A stretch of DNA of 26,907 nucleotides from Ophiocordyceps camponoti-saundersi (nom. inval.) (taxonomy: Eukaryota > Ascomycota > Sordariomycetes > Hypocreales > Ophiocordycipitaceae), in NCBI GenBank assembly GCA_003339415.1, contig PDHQ01000399.1:1-26907 (forward strand), in the 5' to 3' direction. A program made the position numbers and the translations under genes. Positions 1 to 9,465 of this stretch are shown piece after piece; within the stretch, counting starts at the first letter, position 1, and each line of letters opens with the position of its first letter. The notes below the pieces were generated by a model, which was given only the letters and a program-made list of their open reading frames with translations, ran no database searches and was not told the origin of the DNA.

Positions 1-127
1 ATATTATTTATATTATTTATATTATTTATATTATTTATATTATTTATATTATTTATATTATTTATATTATTTATATTATTTATATTATTTATATTATTTA
101 TATTATTTATATTATTTATATTATTTA
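1..127. repeat. 9-bp minisatellite, (ATATTATTT)n
   Basis: About 14 perfect head-to-tail copies of a 9-bp unit run from the first base to 127 and stop where a copy of repeat D begins. The homologous position in the other heavily mutated D copy (about 21283-21300) carries only about 1.6 units of the same motif, with matching sequence on the right side. The array therefore looks like an expansion of a short motif inside the element, not an independent satellite. It continues off the left window edge. Confidence 0.95.
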
Positions 128-640
128 AGAATTATTTTTTAATAATCTTTTTTAGTACTTTAGCTATAATTATAGCTTATATTAAAAAAGTTCCGCTCCT
201 TTTAAAATTATAAAATAAAGAGGAAATTATAAGTTTAATAGCTAAAAAAATATTATTAATTAATAAAATTAAAGTAAGGGGGGCGCCTCCTTAAACTTTT
301 TTAAACTCCGCTATTTATTTAATAATTATTTATATAAAGATTAATATATCTTTTAAAATAATCTTATTAATATTTACTTTAGCTTTTACTAAAGTAATAA
401 GTATAATAAACTTTTAAGTTTAAGACTTTTATATTTTAAAGTAAAGCTATATATTAAGTAAAAATTTTTCGCAGTTATAATTAACTTATATAATATTACC
501 CTCCCTTTTAGAGTTATATAAAGTATAGCTTATTATTATTATAAGGTAATAAAAGGAGCGGAGTTTATTTATAATATAAAAATAAAGAGTTTATATCCGC
601 GTTACTATAAGCGTAGAATTTATAAAATATATAAAAGTTA
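128..640 (-). mobile_element. Repeat D, partial copy (terminal ~510 bp)
   Basis: This segment aligns almost continuously, in direct orientation, with 21305-21818, and in inverted orientation with about 9472-10000 of the complete D element. Conserved landmarks are the GC patch near 285-305 and the end around 625-640. Only one terminal part of D is present; the homology enters the minisatellite at 127 and leaves the window. It is strongly RIPped and carries no usable reading frame. Orientation is given relative to the D copy at 9466-11334. Confidence 0.85.
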
Positions 641-1045
641 TATAAAATAGATTTTTTATTTATAAAACGCGGAAATAAGCACTTATAATTAATTAAAAAC
701 TAACTAAGTAAAAAAATCTTATTTAAGCTAATATCTTTAATAAACGCTTTACTTTATATAAAGTAGTTTTTTTAATATTTTATATAGTTTTACGAATAGC
801 TAAGTATTATTTTAAATAATAAAGAAATAAACTAAACTAATAAGTTTAAAAACTATTTTTACTAACTTTATAAAGTTTATTAAATACTTAATATAGCCTA
901 TTATTTATAAACTAATAAAGGGTATAAAAAAGTTAATTAAAATATATAAGCTTATTTTTAAATAGTAATTTTTTATAATTAAAATAATTAAAATAAATTA
1001 CTTCTTATAACTTAGCTTATATTAAATAGTAAAGTTTATTTAGCT
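641..1045. other. AT-rich spacer, nothing identified
   Basis: About 400 bp between the D fragment and the LTR-like unit B. I found no second copy in the window, no frame free of stops over a useful length, and no RNA-like structure. It has the same CpA/TpG depletion as the rest. Confidence 0.5.
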
Positions 1046-1380
1046 ATAAGGATTATTTTACGCTAGCACTTATAAGGATTTCCCCTTAACATTTTATAAT
1101 AATTTTTAAAAAATTTTAACTATACTTATATAATTTTTAAAAACTTTATTATAAAATTACCTAAAAAGACCTTAAGGGAAATAACTAAGAAATATAATCG
1201 ATTACTTATTAGAGTTATACTATACCCTCTCTTATTCTTATTAATATATACCCTTATATATTTTACTAAACTTTTACTTATAAGAGTTTTCCTTTTTTTC
1301 TCTCTTCTCTCCTTAGTTTAGAATCTTTATTTATAAAATTATTATTATTCACTTAATATATTTTTAAGCTATAATATTAT
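1046..1380 (+). repeat. LTR-like unit B, plus-strand copy
   Basis: This roughly 330-bp unit recurs as its reverse complement at 6295-6645. Matching blocks include the pyrimidine-rich stretch 1290-1320, the 'accctctctta' region near 1225 and both edges. One edge reads tatttTACGCTAGCAC here and tatTACGCGCTAATA in the other copy. Both fit an ancestral TGTTACGCGCTAGCA start after TG-to-TA mutation, and TG is the canonical LTR start. It lies about 360 bp upstream of the Gag fossil on the same strand, where a 5' LTR would be. That it is this element's LTR is inference, because no direct 3' copy is seen. Confidence 0.6.
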
Positions 1381-1739
1381 TCTAAGCTTACTTTTTACTA
1401 ATAAGTAATTAAGAAATATATATTTTATTTTTATATTTTTATATAAGATAGAAAAAGTTTTATATATAATTAAAATTATAGTTAGCTTTTAAATATATCT
1501 TTAAAGCTGTTAATTAAATTTTTTAGTAATTAAAAAAACTTACTTTAAAAATACGAAACTTTATAATAAAATAAAGTTTTAGTAAAAGCTAAACTATAAT
1601 TATAATTATTTTTTTATAAAGTATAGCTAGTATAATTATATTATAAGAGTAATATATAAAAATAATATAATTATAAATATAACTTATAAAACTTTAAGAT
1701 TAATTAATTTAAAAAAATTAAAACTTAAATAAAAAAAAC

Positions 1740-2640
1740 TTATTAAGAAATATTAATTATATTTAAAATAAATAAAAAGATATTTATTTTAATTAGAAAA
1801 GCTATTTAAAATTATCTTATATTAATTACTTTAATAAAATACCTAAACCTCTTTTATTTAAATATTACGAAAATTCGCTATAAAAGAGGTAAGTAAATTT
1901 TTAAATAAAGAAAAATTTTAATACTTTCCTTATAAACTTAAGAAATAGAATAAAATCTAATAAGATAATTTTTTATAATAAGTAAAATAAAATAAGTATT
2001 TTATTTTATATTTTAAAAAGAAAAGCTTATAAATTTTTAGAAACTTAATATAACTTAAAGAAATGCTTTTTTTTAAATTAGCTAAAAAAGTTAAATACTT
2101 AGAATCCGCTTATAAAAATCCTTATAAATTTACTAAAGCTATAAACTAGCTTTATAAACTAAACTTCTCTTTAACTAATAAGTAAGAAATCTTATAGTTT
2201 TTTACTAAGTTTAATTATTTTATAGCTAAGACTTAAGTTCCCTTAGCTTAAATTAAATATACGCTTTAAGATTATATACCTGCTAACTACACCTAAACTT
2301 ATAAAAAAGCTAAAAACTTATATATAATTTATAAAGCATTTTATAAGTATATAAGAAACGCTATATTTTATTAAAAAGGGACTTTACTTACTAAAAGCTA
2401 TATAAAAAGCTTATTAAAATAATAAGATAACTTTAATAATATTAAAAAATAAAAATTAAAATTATAATTATAACTTTATAATAAGAAGCTAGCTTTTAAG
2501 TAAAAATAAAAAGAAAGTTTATTAAAAAATAATATTTATTTTATCTATAAAAGGAAAGTTATATAGCTAAAAATTACCTAAACTAATAAAAGATAAAAAG
2601 AGTTTATAAAGTTAAGATACTTTTACTTAACTTTATTTAA
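1740..2640 (+). pseudogene. RIPped Gag remnant of a Ty3/Gypsy-like retrotransposon
   Basis: Two overlapping frames read like a protein in which only TAA/TAG interrupt, as expected from CAA/CAG codons after RIP. The first runs from about 1740 to 2060; the second, after a slip in the T8 run near 2067-2074, runs from about 2051 to 2640. The order of features fits fungal Gag proteins: an FL-x-x-LR-like segment with N downstream, a K-A-Y (GKA-like) segment, a Y-K-N-P-Y-K stretch resembling the usual D-P step, and an F-F-x-K-F segment. It ends with a zinc-knuckle fossil at 2537-2577. The assignment rests on this pattern and the knuckle; no family search was possible. At least two frameshifts are needed. 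Confidence 0.6.
2537..2577 (+). other. Fossil CCHC zinc knuckle within Gag
   Basis: Codons read Tyr-Phe-Ile-Tyr-Lys-Arg-Lys-Ser-Tyr-Ile-Ala-Lys-Asn-Tyr, with one base missing at 2555-2556. Turning the four Tyr codons (TAT, TAT, TAT, TAC) back by G-to-A or C-to-T reversal gives Cys, Cys, His, Cys. The spacing is exactly C-x2-C-x4-H-x4-C, and the I-A-K-N run becomes I-A-R-D, as is common in retroelement nucleocapsid knuckles. Every change needed is a RIP-type transition apart from the one-base gap. Confidence 0.65.
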
Positions 2641-3568
2641 TTAAATAACTTTAATTTAAGAAAAAAGTAAAACTATTATAAAGCTTTTTAATAATTTTAA
2701 AAATATTATATATAAAATAGAATAGAAAAGAGTTATTTACTATTAATAATTAAGTTTAAGTTAATAATAAAAATTTTTATACCTTTATCTTATATAATTT
2801 TTAAGTAAATACTTATCTTTTAATTAGTTATTATTTTATAAAATAAGTAATAAAACGCTTAAGTATTAAGCTTATCTTTATTTATTTTATCCTTTTTATT
2901 AATTTCTAAAGCTATTAAACTAGCTTAGTTTATAAGTATTTAATTATTATTCTAATAATTAATAGATAATATTTTTTCTAGGAAGTTTATTAAATAACTA
3001 ATTACGCTTAAGTCCTCTTTATTAGCCTATTTTAAATAGCTAAAAAAAGGTTATTACTTAACTATATAGCTTAAAAATTAGTTTAGCTAAATAACTTACT
3101 TACTTTTATTAAGTATATACTCTTAATATTATTATTAAAAAAGCTTTATTCTACTAAAAATTTAAATTTAGCTATTTAAGCGGACGCTAAATGCTAGAAC
3201 TATCTTTTTTATTAAAATAAGCGTAAATATAAAGTTTTTTAATATTTATAAAAAAGAAAGACTTTATATACCTTATAAAGGGGAAAAAAGCTAAGTTAAA
3301 CCTTAAATTAAAATAATTAGGAAACTAATAATATAAATAAAAATATTTTAAAAAAATAACTTATTTACTAAATATAATAAAACCTTTATTATATATAATA
3401 GAAAAAGATAACCTTATTAATATTTATAACTTTTATAAAACTAAAAAATAATACTAACTTTATTATAATTATAAAAGCTAAGCTTAGCTAGCTATATATA
3501 TATAAAATAAAAAATCTTATTTTTTAAAAATAAAAACTTATATATATTATTTATATATATATATAAAA
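2641..3568. other. Unassigned region between Gag remnant and inserted element
   Basis: About 930 bp with no recognisable motif. If the Gag and RT remnants belong to one element, this would be the C-terminus of Gag plus the protease region. I could not identify an aspartic protease triad in any frame. It ends in a TA-rich run at 3540-3565. Confidence 0.4.
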
Positions 3569-3773
3569 GATTAGTTTATAACTAATTATAGCTAGATAGA
3601 AAGGTTTTTAGTAGATATATTTAGGTTTTCTTAATAGCGCTTAGTTATTACGTAAGGTATATAATTAGCTTAAGAGAGGGGCTTCTCTCCCCTCTTTTTT
3701 CTTTTCTTAATAGCTTTAATTATAATTCTACTTTAGCTTATCTTTATAATTACTATAATAAAACCTTTATATA
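3569..3773. repeat. Left direct terminal repeat (LTR-like)
   Basis: Aligns with 5136-5340 with few gaps, from 'ttagtttata' to 'tttatata'. Ends of the form TA...TA fit a former TG...CA LTR after RIP. It contains a strong hairpin at 3675-3695 (AGAGGGG, a 7-nt loop, CCCCTCT) followed by a T-rich tract. Differences from the right copy are mostly transitions. Confidence 0.75.
3675..3705. other. Hairpin plus T-rich tract inside the LTR-like repeat
   Basis: Perfect 7-bp arms (3675-3681 and 3689-3695) are followed by a T-rich run. The same structure is present in the right repeat at about 5243-5267 with lengthened arms. It could be a transcript-end or secondary-structure element of the LTR; the function is unproven. 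Confidence 0.5.
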
Positions 3774-5135
3774 AATTAAAGCTCCTCTTATCGCTAACTA
3801 AATATAAAAGTAAGATTTTAATATAAAATATTATTAAATTTTACTTATATTAAAGTTACTTATAGCTTATTTTAGCCTTAATTCTTAGTTAGCTGCTATA
3901 TATATTAAACTTATAATAAATAAAGCTATAATTAAAAAGCCTAAGTTTTAGTTTTACTATATTTTTTTATATTTTAATACTTTCTAGTAAATATTCTTTT
4001 TATATATTATTATAGCTATAGATTTTTCTTTCTAGCTTAAAGTTTTTTAAGCGTATATCTCTAAGCTTTTTAGGGAGAGTTATAAGGACCGCTAAGTAAG
4101 TTTTTCCTTAGTTAGGATATATTAAAAGCTATTAAAGCCCCTTAGATAATATATTATAAGGTAAAAATATACCCTTTTTAAGGCCGGACTATTATATTAA
4201 TTTTATTATATTAAAATTATTCTGCTTTTATCCGGGCTATATAAGGAGCTATAAGAGCGCTTAGATTATAAGAATTAGCTTATAATATATATAGCCTTTA
4301 CTACCTTTCTTTAAGGCTTTAATAAAATATTTAATTTTAGAAATATTTCTAATATATTAGTTAATTTACCGCCCCCCCTTATAGCTAACTTAATAAATAT
4401 TATATTTATAATTTCTTACCTTTTAAGTATTATTTAACGATAGCGTTATTATTATTATAATTAAATTAGTTATTTTAAGTATTATTATCCGAAGCTTTAT
4501 AAGTAAATAAAAGTATTAAGGTTAAAGATATATATAAGTAAAGTAAGGTAATTAAGTATAAATCCGGAGAGTTTTAATTAAATAAATAATAAATAAGAAG
4601 GGATATATATATATTTATTATTATAGCTTAGGTAATTTCTAGCCTTATTATATTACTTTAAATAAGGATAATTTACGCGTAGCTTAAGTGTATAGATTTA
4701 TTAGTAAGTATATATTATAATTATATTACGCCTTAGCTTATAAATTAGCGCTAGCAGTATATAATAATAAGTATTTAGCTAGCTTTATATTTATTATAAC
4801 TAGGTTATCTTTTAAGTTTCTTATAATTAATATAGTATTACTTAGTTTAATATACTAACTATATAAGTAAGTTTTTATTATTAGTATATAAGTTTATTTT
4901 TTCTTACCTTAAGCGGTATTACAATTTTAATCTTATTAGAATCTTCTTTATAAGGATTAGAGTTTAATTTTTTAGATTATAGAGAGCTTTTTCGCTCTTT
5001 TATCTTTATTTTTACGGAGGCTATTAGGCTATTAGCTAGGGACTATATAAAGCGTTAAGCTAGCGAAATAATATATAACTTTTCTATCTTATATTCTTAT
5101 TTCCTTAGCTAGCTTAAAGAGGGGGCTATATAAGG

Positions 5136-5340
5136 GATTAGTTTATAATTAATTATAGCTAGATAAGAGGGTTTATATCGGATATATTTAGGTTTTCCTA
5201 ATAGCGCTTAGTTATTATATAAAGTATATAATTAGCTTAGGAGGGGGGCTTCTCTCCCCTCTCCTTCCTCTTTTTAATAGCTTTAATTATAATTTTACTT
5301 TAGCTTACTTTTATAATTACTATAGTAAGACTTTTATATA
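5136..5340. repeat. Right direct terminal repeat (LTR-like)
   Basis: Partner of 3569-3773. It keeps the GC hairpin (around 5243-5267) and the shared run of about 60 bp from 'aatagctttaattataatt' onward, and is preceded by a purine-rich tract. Confidence 0.75.
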
Positions 5341-5461
5341 TAATATAATTTCTCTAGTCTTTATATACTTTGAAAGATTTTTTAATAAAAAGGAAGCTTA
5401 TATTTTTACTAGCCCTTTATTTAGCTTTAATATTATTTTAAAACTTAAAAAGCCCTTAAAC

Positions 5462-5614
5462 TTAATAAAACCTTATTTTTTTAAAACGCTTATAAAATAC
5501 CTACCCTTAATATAGGAAATTATTAATTATTTACTTAAGATTAAGTTTATTAAGCTAAATATTAGTCTTTATATTACTTTTAGTACTTACTTCTTTATAC
5601 CTAATAAAGGTCCC
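5462..5614 (+). pseudogene. Short reverse-transcriptase-like remnant
   Basis: A frame with a single TAG (5513-5515) ends at TAA 5615. Its last part reads K-F-I-K-L-N-I-S-L-Y, then F-F-I-P-N-K-G. Allowing RIP changes (CCA to CTA, CCT to CTT, ACT to ATT, AGG to AAG), this resembles the start of Ty3/Gypsy RT, of the form G-F-I-R-P-x-x-S-P followed by a hydrophobic run and P-K-K-G. Removing the 1.77-kb insertion puts it about 1.1 kb downstream of the zinc knuckle, about right for a protease region in between. The rest of RT (the YxDD region, RNase H, integrase) is missing. The call is tentative. Confidence 0.4.
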
Positions 5615-5762
5615 TAAAGCTAATAAGCGCACTAATATACCCCGTATAAGACACCGCTCGAGGAAAGTTAGGTTTAGCGGGCATTCTGCTCCGGCACGGG
5701 TTAGCTATAGACTAGTTACGCGCGCTCTAAGGATCACTTATATAGTTAAAATTGCTAAAAAA
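5559..5762 (+). pseudogene. Stop-free frame of 68 codons in the GC-richer block
   Basis: This frame is open from after TAA 5556-5558 to TAA 5763-5765. It continues open after that stop to TAG near 5823, giving roughly 88 codons with one stop. It is rich in Arg and Lys, has no ATG, and partly overlaps the RT-like remnant in another frame. Open length is helped by the higher GC here, so it may be chance. I do not recognise the product. Confidence 0.25.
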
Positions 5763-5858
5763 TAACGAGATAACGACGGCCCGCCTATACCGGTAAGAGT
5801 AACCCCCCCCTCCTTTATATACCCTTAGGCCTTAAGTTACTAATTTATAAAGACCGAT

Positions 5859-5892
5859 TTCCTAATTAGGAAAGCTTCCTAATTAGGAAAGC
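5859..5892. repeat. Perfect tandem pair of a 17-bp palindromic unit
   Basis: TTCCTAATTAGGAAAGC occurs twice with no gap (5859-5875 and 5876-5892), each containing the palindrome TTCCTAATTAGGAA, followed by TT so that AAGCTT recurs. Perfect conservation inside so mutated a window is notable; the unit contains no CpA or TpG to be mutated. Confidence 0.9.
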
Positions 5893-5904
5893 TTAAAAAA
5901 GGGG

Positions 5905-5922
5905 TATATACCTAGGTATATA
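5905..5922. repeat. 18-bp perfect palindrome
   Basis: TATATACCTAGGTATATA is self-complementary. Related TATACC/GGTATA motifs recur at about 5948-5953, 5990-5999 and 6011-6022, giving a cluster of similar half-sites over about 120 bp. Confidence 0.85.
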
Positions 5923-6294
5923 TTATACGTAAAGGAGGTACGTAGCTATATACCTAAAAGTCGAGTAGTACGTACTTAGAGGCTAGGGAGGTATATACCG
6001 GCACGTATAGGTAATATATACCGCCGTTACTATTATCTTTTCCTTATCTTATCTATCTTTTCTTATCTTTCTTTACGTTATATAGTATTACCGTAACCGA
6101 TAGTTACTTTCTTTATACGCGCAGAGCGCCTAGCCTGGCCCCGAGCCGGACGCGGTCTTACTATATAGCGGGGGGTTTTACCTCTTTTAGGAGGGTTTTT
6201 CCTACTTAACTTACTACCGAGGTTCTAGCAGCTACTTCTATAGCCTCTAGAGTACTATAATAATAATAATAATATATTACTTTTATTCTTTTTA

Positions 6295-6645
6295 CGCTAA
6301 ATATTATAGCTTAAATATATTAAGTAAATAATAATATTAATATTATAAATAAAGGTTATAAGCTAAGGAGAAAAGAAGGAAAAGAGAAAAAAACTCTTAT
6401 AAGTAAAATCTTAGTAAAATATATAAAAGTATATACTAGTAAGTATAAGAGAGGGTATAGTAAAATCCTAGTAAAGAAGCGATTATATTTTTTAATAATT
6501 TCCCTTAAAATCTTTTTAGGTAATTTTATAATAAGGTTTTTAAGGGTTATATAAATATAGTTAGAAATCTTTAGAAATTATTATAAAATATCTAAAAGAA
6601 ATTATTATAAATATTAGCGCGTAATACTACCTTTTAATAAAAATC
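6295..6645 (-). repeat. LTR-like unit B, inverted copy
   Basis: Reverse complement of 1046-1380, traceable along its whole length. It could be a solo LTR or one end of a second, oppositely oriented element. The outward flank at about 6645-6660, read on the minus strand, is a purine-rich run directly before the putative LTR start, as expected of a polypurine tract before a 3' LTR. I could not identify coding sequence on that side. Confidence 0.65.
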
Positions 6646-7900
6646 TTAATATACTTATTAAAATTAGTAACGCTTATTATATAATAAAGTGCTTAGGGAA
6701 ATTATAATATTATTTTAGTTATTATCCTTATAATTATAATTTACTATAATAGCTTTAATTTAATATTAAAAATTAATAAATAAGCTAATAGTATTTAGGA
6801 AATAATTATAAAATTCCTTAAAAGTTATTAATATATATAATTAAAATTCCTAATATAGTATTATATTTTATCTAAGTTATAGCCGCGCTAATAAACTTAA
6901 TATTTTAACTAATAGCGTTATCTTATAATATAAAATTAAAGGACTTAGTTTACCTCTTACTTTAATATACTATTAATATTTTTTAGTTTAGTAAAAAGTA
7001 TCTTTTAGCTAAGTAAGGGATCTATAATAGTTTTCTAAAAATAATAAGTATAAAATAAGTTTATTATTTAGTAGCTATTTAATAAGTTAAGAATATAGCT
7101 ATAGCTATACTTTTTAATAATTATAAAAAGTTTTAATTATTATATATTAAAGTATATTATAAATATAATTATAAAGAAACTTTTATAATTAAGAAATACT
7201 TTATTATTAACTATAAAATTTACTAAGTAATATTTTTTATTAGCTTATATTTTCTACTTATTATATACTTTTTTTATAATAGCTTAAGATTATTATTATA
7301 TTTCCTATACTTAAGCGATAAGTTAATAAGCTATAATAATAAGGCTTAAGATATTAAAAGTATCTTAGGGGCTAAAAACTAAAAGGGGGTTTTATATATC
7401 TTTTCTAAAAGTAATTATAAATAACGCTATATTAATTAATATATATTAAAAAGAGTTATATATAAAGTTTAAAGCGGGAATAAAAATACTTTAATTATCT
7501 TAATATTTACTTATATAAAACTAAAGCTTTTAGTTTAATTATTAGTTAATTATTTTTATATTTTCTTATATTTAAGGATAAAAGGCGCTATTATAGCAGT
7601 ATTTAATATTAGATAGCTAGTAAAATTTACTAAGAAATCTTAAGATAAATAAGCTAGCGTTATTAATAATTTATATATTTAATATATTAAAAAAATAGTA
7701 AAGGTATTAGAAATAGCGTTTTATAAACACTTTAGCTATATTATTTTTTTTATATAGTAAAATAGTAATAATTTAGCTTAGCTTATAAATAAAGGTTTAA
7801 ATATAATTATATTTAAAGTAAGTTTCCGGTATTATTTTCTTATTATAAGTAATATATTTTTATATAAAAATCGGAATAGGTAAAAGGTATAAGAAACTTA
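6646..7900. other. Unassigned RIPped sequence
   Basis: About 1.25 kb of AT-rich sequence without a second copy in the window. No motif was recognised on either strand. If B' is a 3' LTR, this would be the 3' part of a minus-strand element, but no integrase or chromodomain pattern was legible. Confidence 0.4.
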
Positions 7901-7901
7901 G

Positions 7902-8177
7902 AATTTTATTTTATAATATCTTATTCCTTTAATACTTATAATAATTATAAATATATTAGTAAATATTTTACTTTATCCTAAGCTAATAATAACTTTATTA
8001 AAATATTTAAGTTATTTTATTTTCTTCATTATAAGCGAAGATAGCTAGCTTATATATATTTTAAATTAAGATAATATAAAGGAAAAATCGCTTTTAATTA
8101 TTTTATTTAAGTATTATAAAAAGATTATTATAAAATTTAAAGTTCTAGCATATATTCTTTTTTTAAATCAATTATAT
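7902..8177 (+). pseudogene. Decayed frame, transposase-like at best
   Basis: One frame stays protein-like with three internal TAA/TAG; open runs are 7917-8045 (43 codons) and 8070-8177 (36 codons). The second run begins Asp-Asn and, 24 residues later, contains L-A-Y-I-L-F-L (8145-8165). With TAT read back to CAT, that resembles the L-A-H-I-L-N-L region of hAT transposases, which also follows a D-N motif. The preceding Cys is not explained by one RIP change, and no dimerisation region was found. I regard hAT as a weak suggestion. Confidence 0.2.
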
Positions 8178-8609
8178 TAACTCCGCTTTTAATAAGATAA
8201 AGTTTTCTATAAAATAGATTAAGGTAATTATTAAAGTTAAGGTTAAAGTTTTAAATTTAAAGCTTTTTAATAGAATTATTATAAACGTTTTTTTTCCTTT
8301 TTATAAGCTTTTATAATTAGGAGTTTAGCTATCTTATATAAGAGGGCCTTAGAAGCTATATTTAGCTATTTAAATTAATATAAGAAATAAATATTAAACT
8401 AAGTAAGGAAATTAGATTATTAAACTTAATAAATAAAAAGTAGTCTTTTTATTATAAAATATATTAAGGCCTTATAATTTATAATTATATTAAATTTCTA
8501 ACTAAGTAGTTATAAGTAAAAATACTTTAAGCTTTATATAATAATAATAAGGTTATAATTTTAAATTAAGTAAATATATTTAGCTAAGTTTATTATTTTT
8601 AATAATAAT
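8178..8609. other. Unassigned AT-rich sequence
   Basis: No repeat partner and no motif. It ends in an (AAT)n run near 8597-8613 that leads into the E fragment. Confidence 0.4.
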
Positions 8610-8613
8610 AATA

Positions 8614-8757
8614 ATATTAATATGCTAATATACCTTATATAGCTTAGAACTATTATATATATTTTAAAAGGGGGAAAAACTAAAAAACTAAAAGTAAAAC
8701 GCTCCCCTTAAGTATTACCTTAGCTACAAGTTAAACCTTATCTATACTTAGTATAAT
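8614..8757 (+). repeat. Repeat E, ~140-bp terminal fragment
   Basis: Direct copy of 12076-12215, and inverted copy of the right end of D (about 11190-11330). Shared landmarks are the 'tatatagctta' region, an aaaaggggg-aaaaacta run and a cgctccccttaagtatta block. It abuts block C exactly where the homology between C and C' begins, so it looks like the terminus of a transposon lying next to C. Confidence 0.75.
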
Positions 8758-9455
8758 ATAAGTAGCTTAAGCTTTTAAAGTAAAGGCTAAGCGTATATAT
8801 TAAACTTATATTATTATTATTAAAAATATTTAAACCTTAATAGCTAACTATAACTATAACGCGCTATTTAGTATTATTAAGAAGGTAAATAAAGTTAATA
8901 TAGTTTAAATAAAAGCACTTTAACCTTAATATATTACTAGTAGAAAAGCTTTATAAACTTATTTTATTATAAGCTTAGGTAGCGTAAAAGATATAAATAA
9001 GCTTTATTTAAATAAAATAATTATAAATATAAATATAATTTATTATAAACTTTAAAAAGACTTTATATATTTTAAATTATATTATAATTACTTTTAATTT
9101 AGATATATTACTAAGTATTACTAGAAGCCCTCTTAATATAAATATTATATAGCTACTTTATATAATAGCGAAAAAAAAACTATTTTATATAAAAGGGAGA
9201 AAGACCTTATTATTATATCTTATATAAGAGTATATATTTTATATAGTTAAAAGACTACTTAAAGTTTTAGAAATAATAAAGCTATATTAAGTTTAGCTTC
9301 TTTAATAAACTTTACTTTTTCTAATTATTATAGTCTGCTTAACTTTTAGCTTTTACTTAGTAGTAACTTTATAAAAATAATAAAAGCTTTATTATAATCT
9401 TTTTAAAAAAGTAAGTATATTACGAATCCCTTAAAAATACACTTTAATACTCCTT
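8757..9455 (+). mobile_element. Block C, first part (interrupted by D)
   Basis: Aligns base for base, inverted, with 18230-18790 and then, after a gap in that copy, with about 19365-19495. The alignment stops at 9465 and resumes at 11345, showing that D was inserted into C. The total uninterrupted C is about 1.43 kb. No coding potential is legible. C and its inverted copy flank element F, so C could be a long terminal inverted repeat or two independent insertions of one element. Confidence 0.8.
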
Positions 9456-9465
9456 TTATAATATA
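9456..9465. repeat. Target-site duplication of D, left
   Basis: TTATAATATA, repeated exactly at 11335-11344. In the uninterrupted C copy this sequence is present once at the corresponding place (around 18208-18217, complement), which supports a duplication made on insertion. The low complexity of the motif limits certainty about its exact length. Confidence 0.7.

Larger units (their letters stand above)
3569..5340. mobile_element. Small LTR-type element with 203-bp direct repeats (TRIM-like)
   Basis: Two direct repeats of about 203 bp enclose about 1.36 kb. The internal part shows no long frame and is too short for gag-pol, so a terminal-repeat retrotransposon in miniature or an internally deleted LTR element fits best. 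A purine run (aaagaggggg) lies just before the right repeat, where a polypurine tract would be expected. I could not find a convincing target-site duplication; the flanks are TA-rich and mutated. The element sits between the Gag and RT remnants of a Gypsy-like element, which suggests it jumped into that element. Confidence 0.65.
5630..6250. other. GC-richer, palindrome-rich block
   Basis: This block has clearly more G+C than its flanks and an unusual share of the window's surviving CA and TG (for example near 5652, 5682-5696, 5735 and 6130). It is dense in palindromes: paired 17-mers at 5859-5892, an 18-bp palindrome at 5905-5922, GGTATATACC at 5990-5999 and several GTACGTAC-like sites. A C+T-rich run lies at 6035-6075. 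No second copy was found in the window. It may be less-RIPped unique sequence, or the regulatory end of a truncated element. Confidence 0.55.

Noticed and set aside
5630..5830. tRNA or SINE head in the GC-richer block
   Set aside because: No A/B-box pair or cloverleaf could be built from the sequence.
7902..8177. Confident hAT transposase call
   Set aside because: Only a D-N motif and an L-A-(H)-I-L-x-L pattern fit. The expected Cys is not explained and no C-terminal dimerisation region was seen, so it was kept only as a low-confidence frame.
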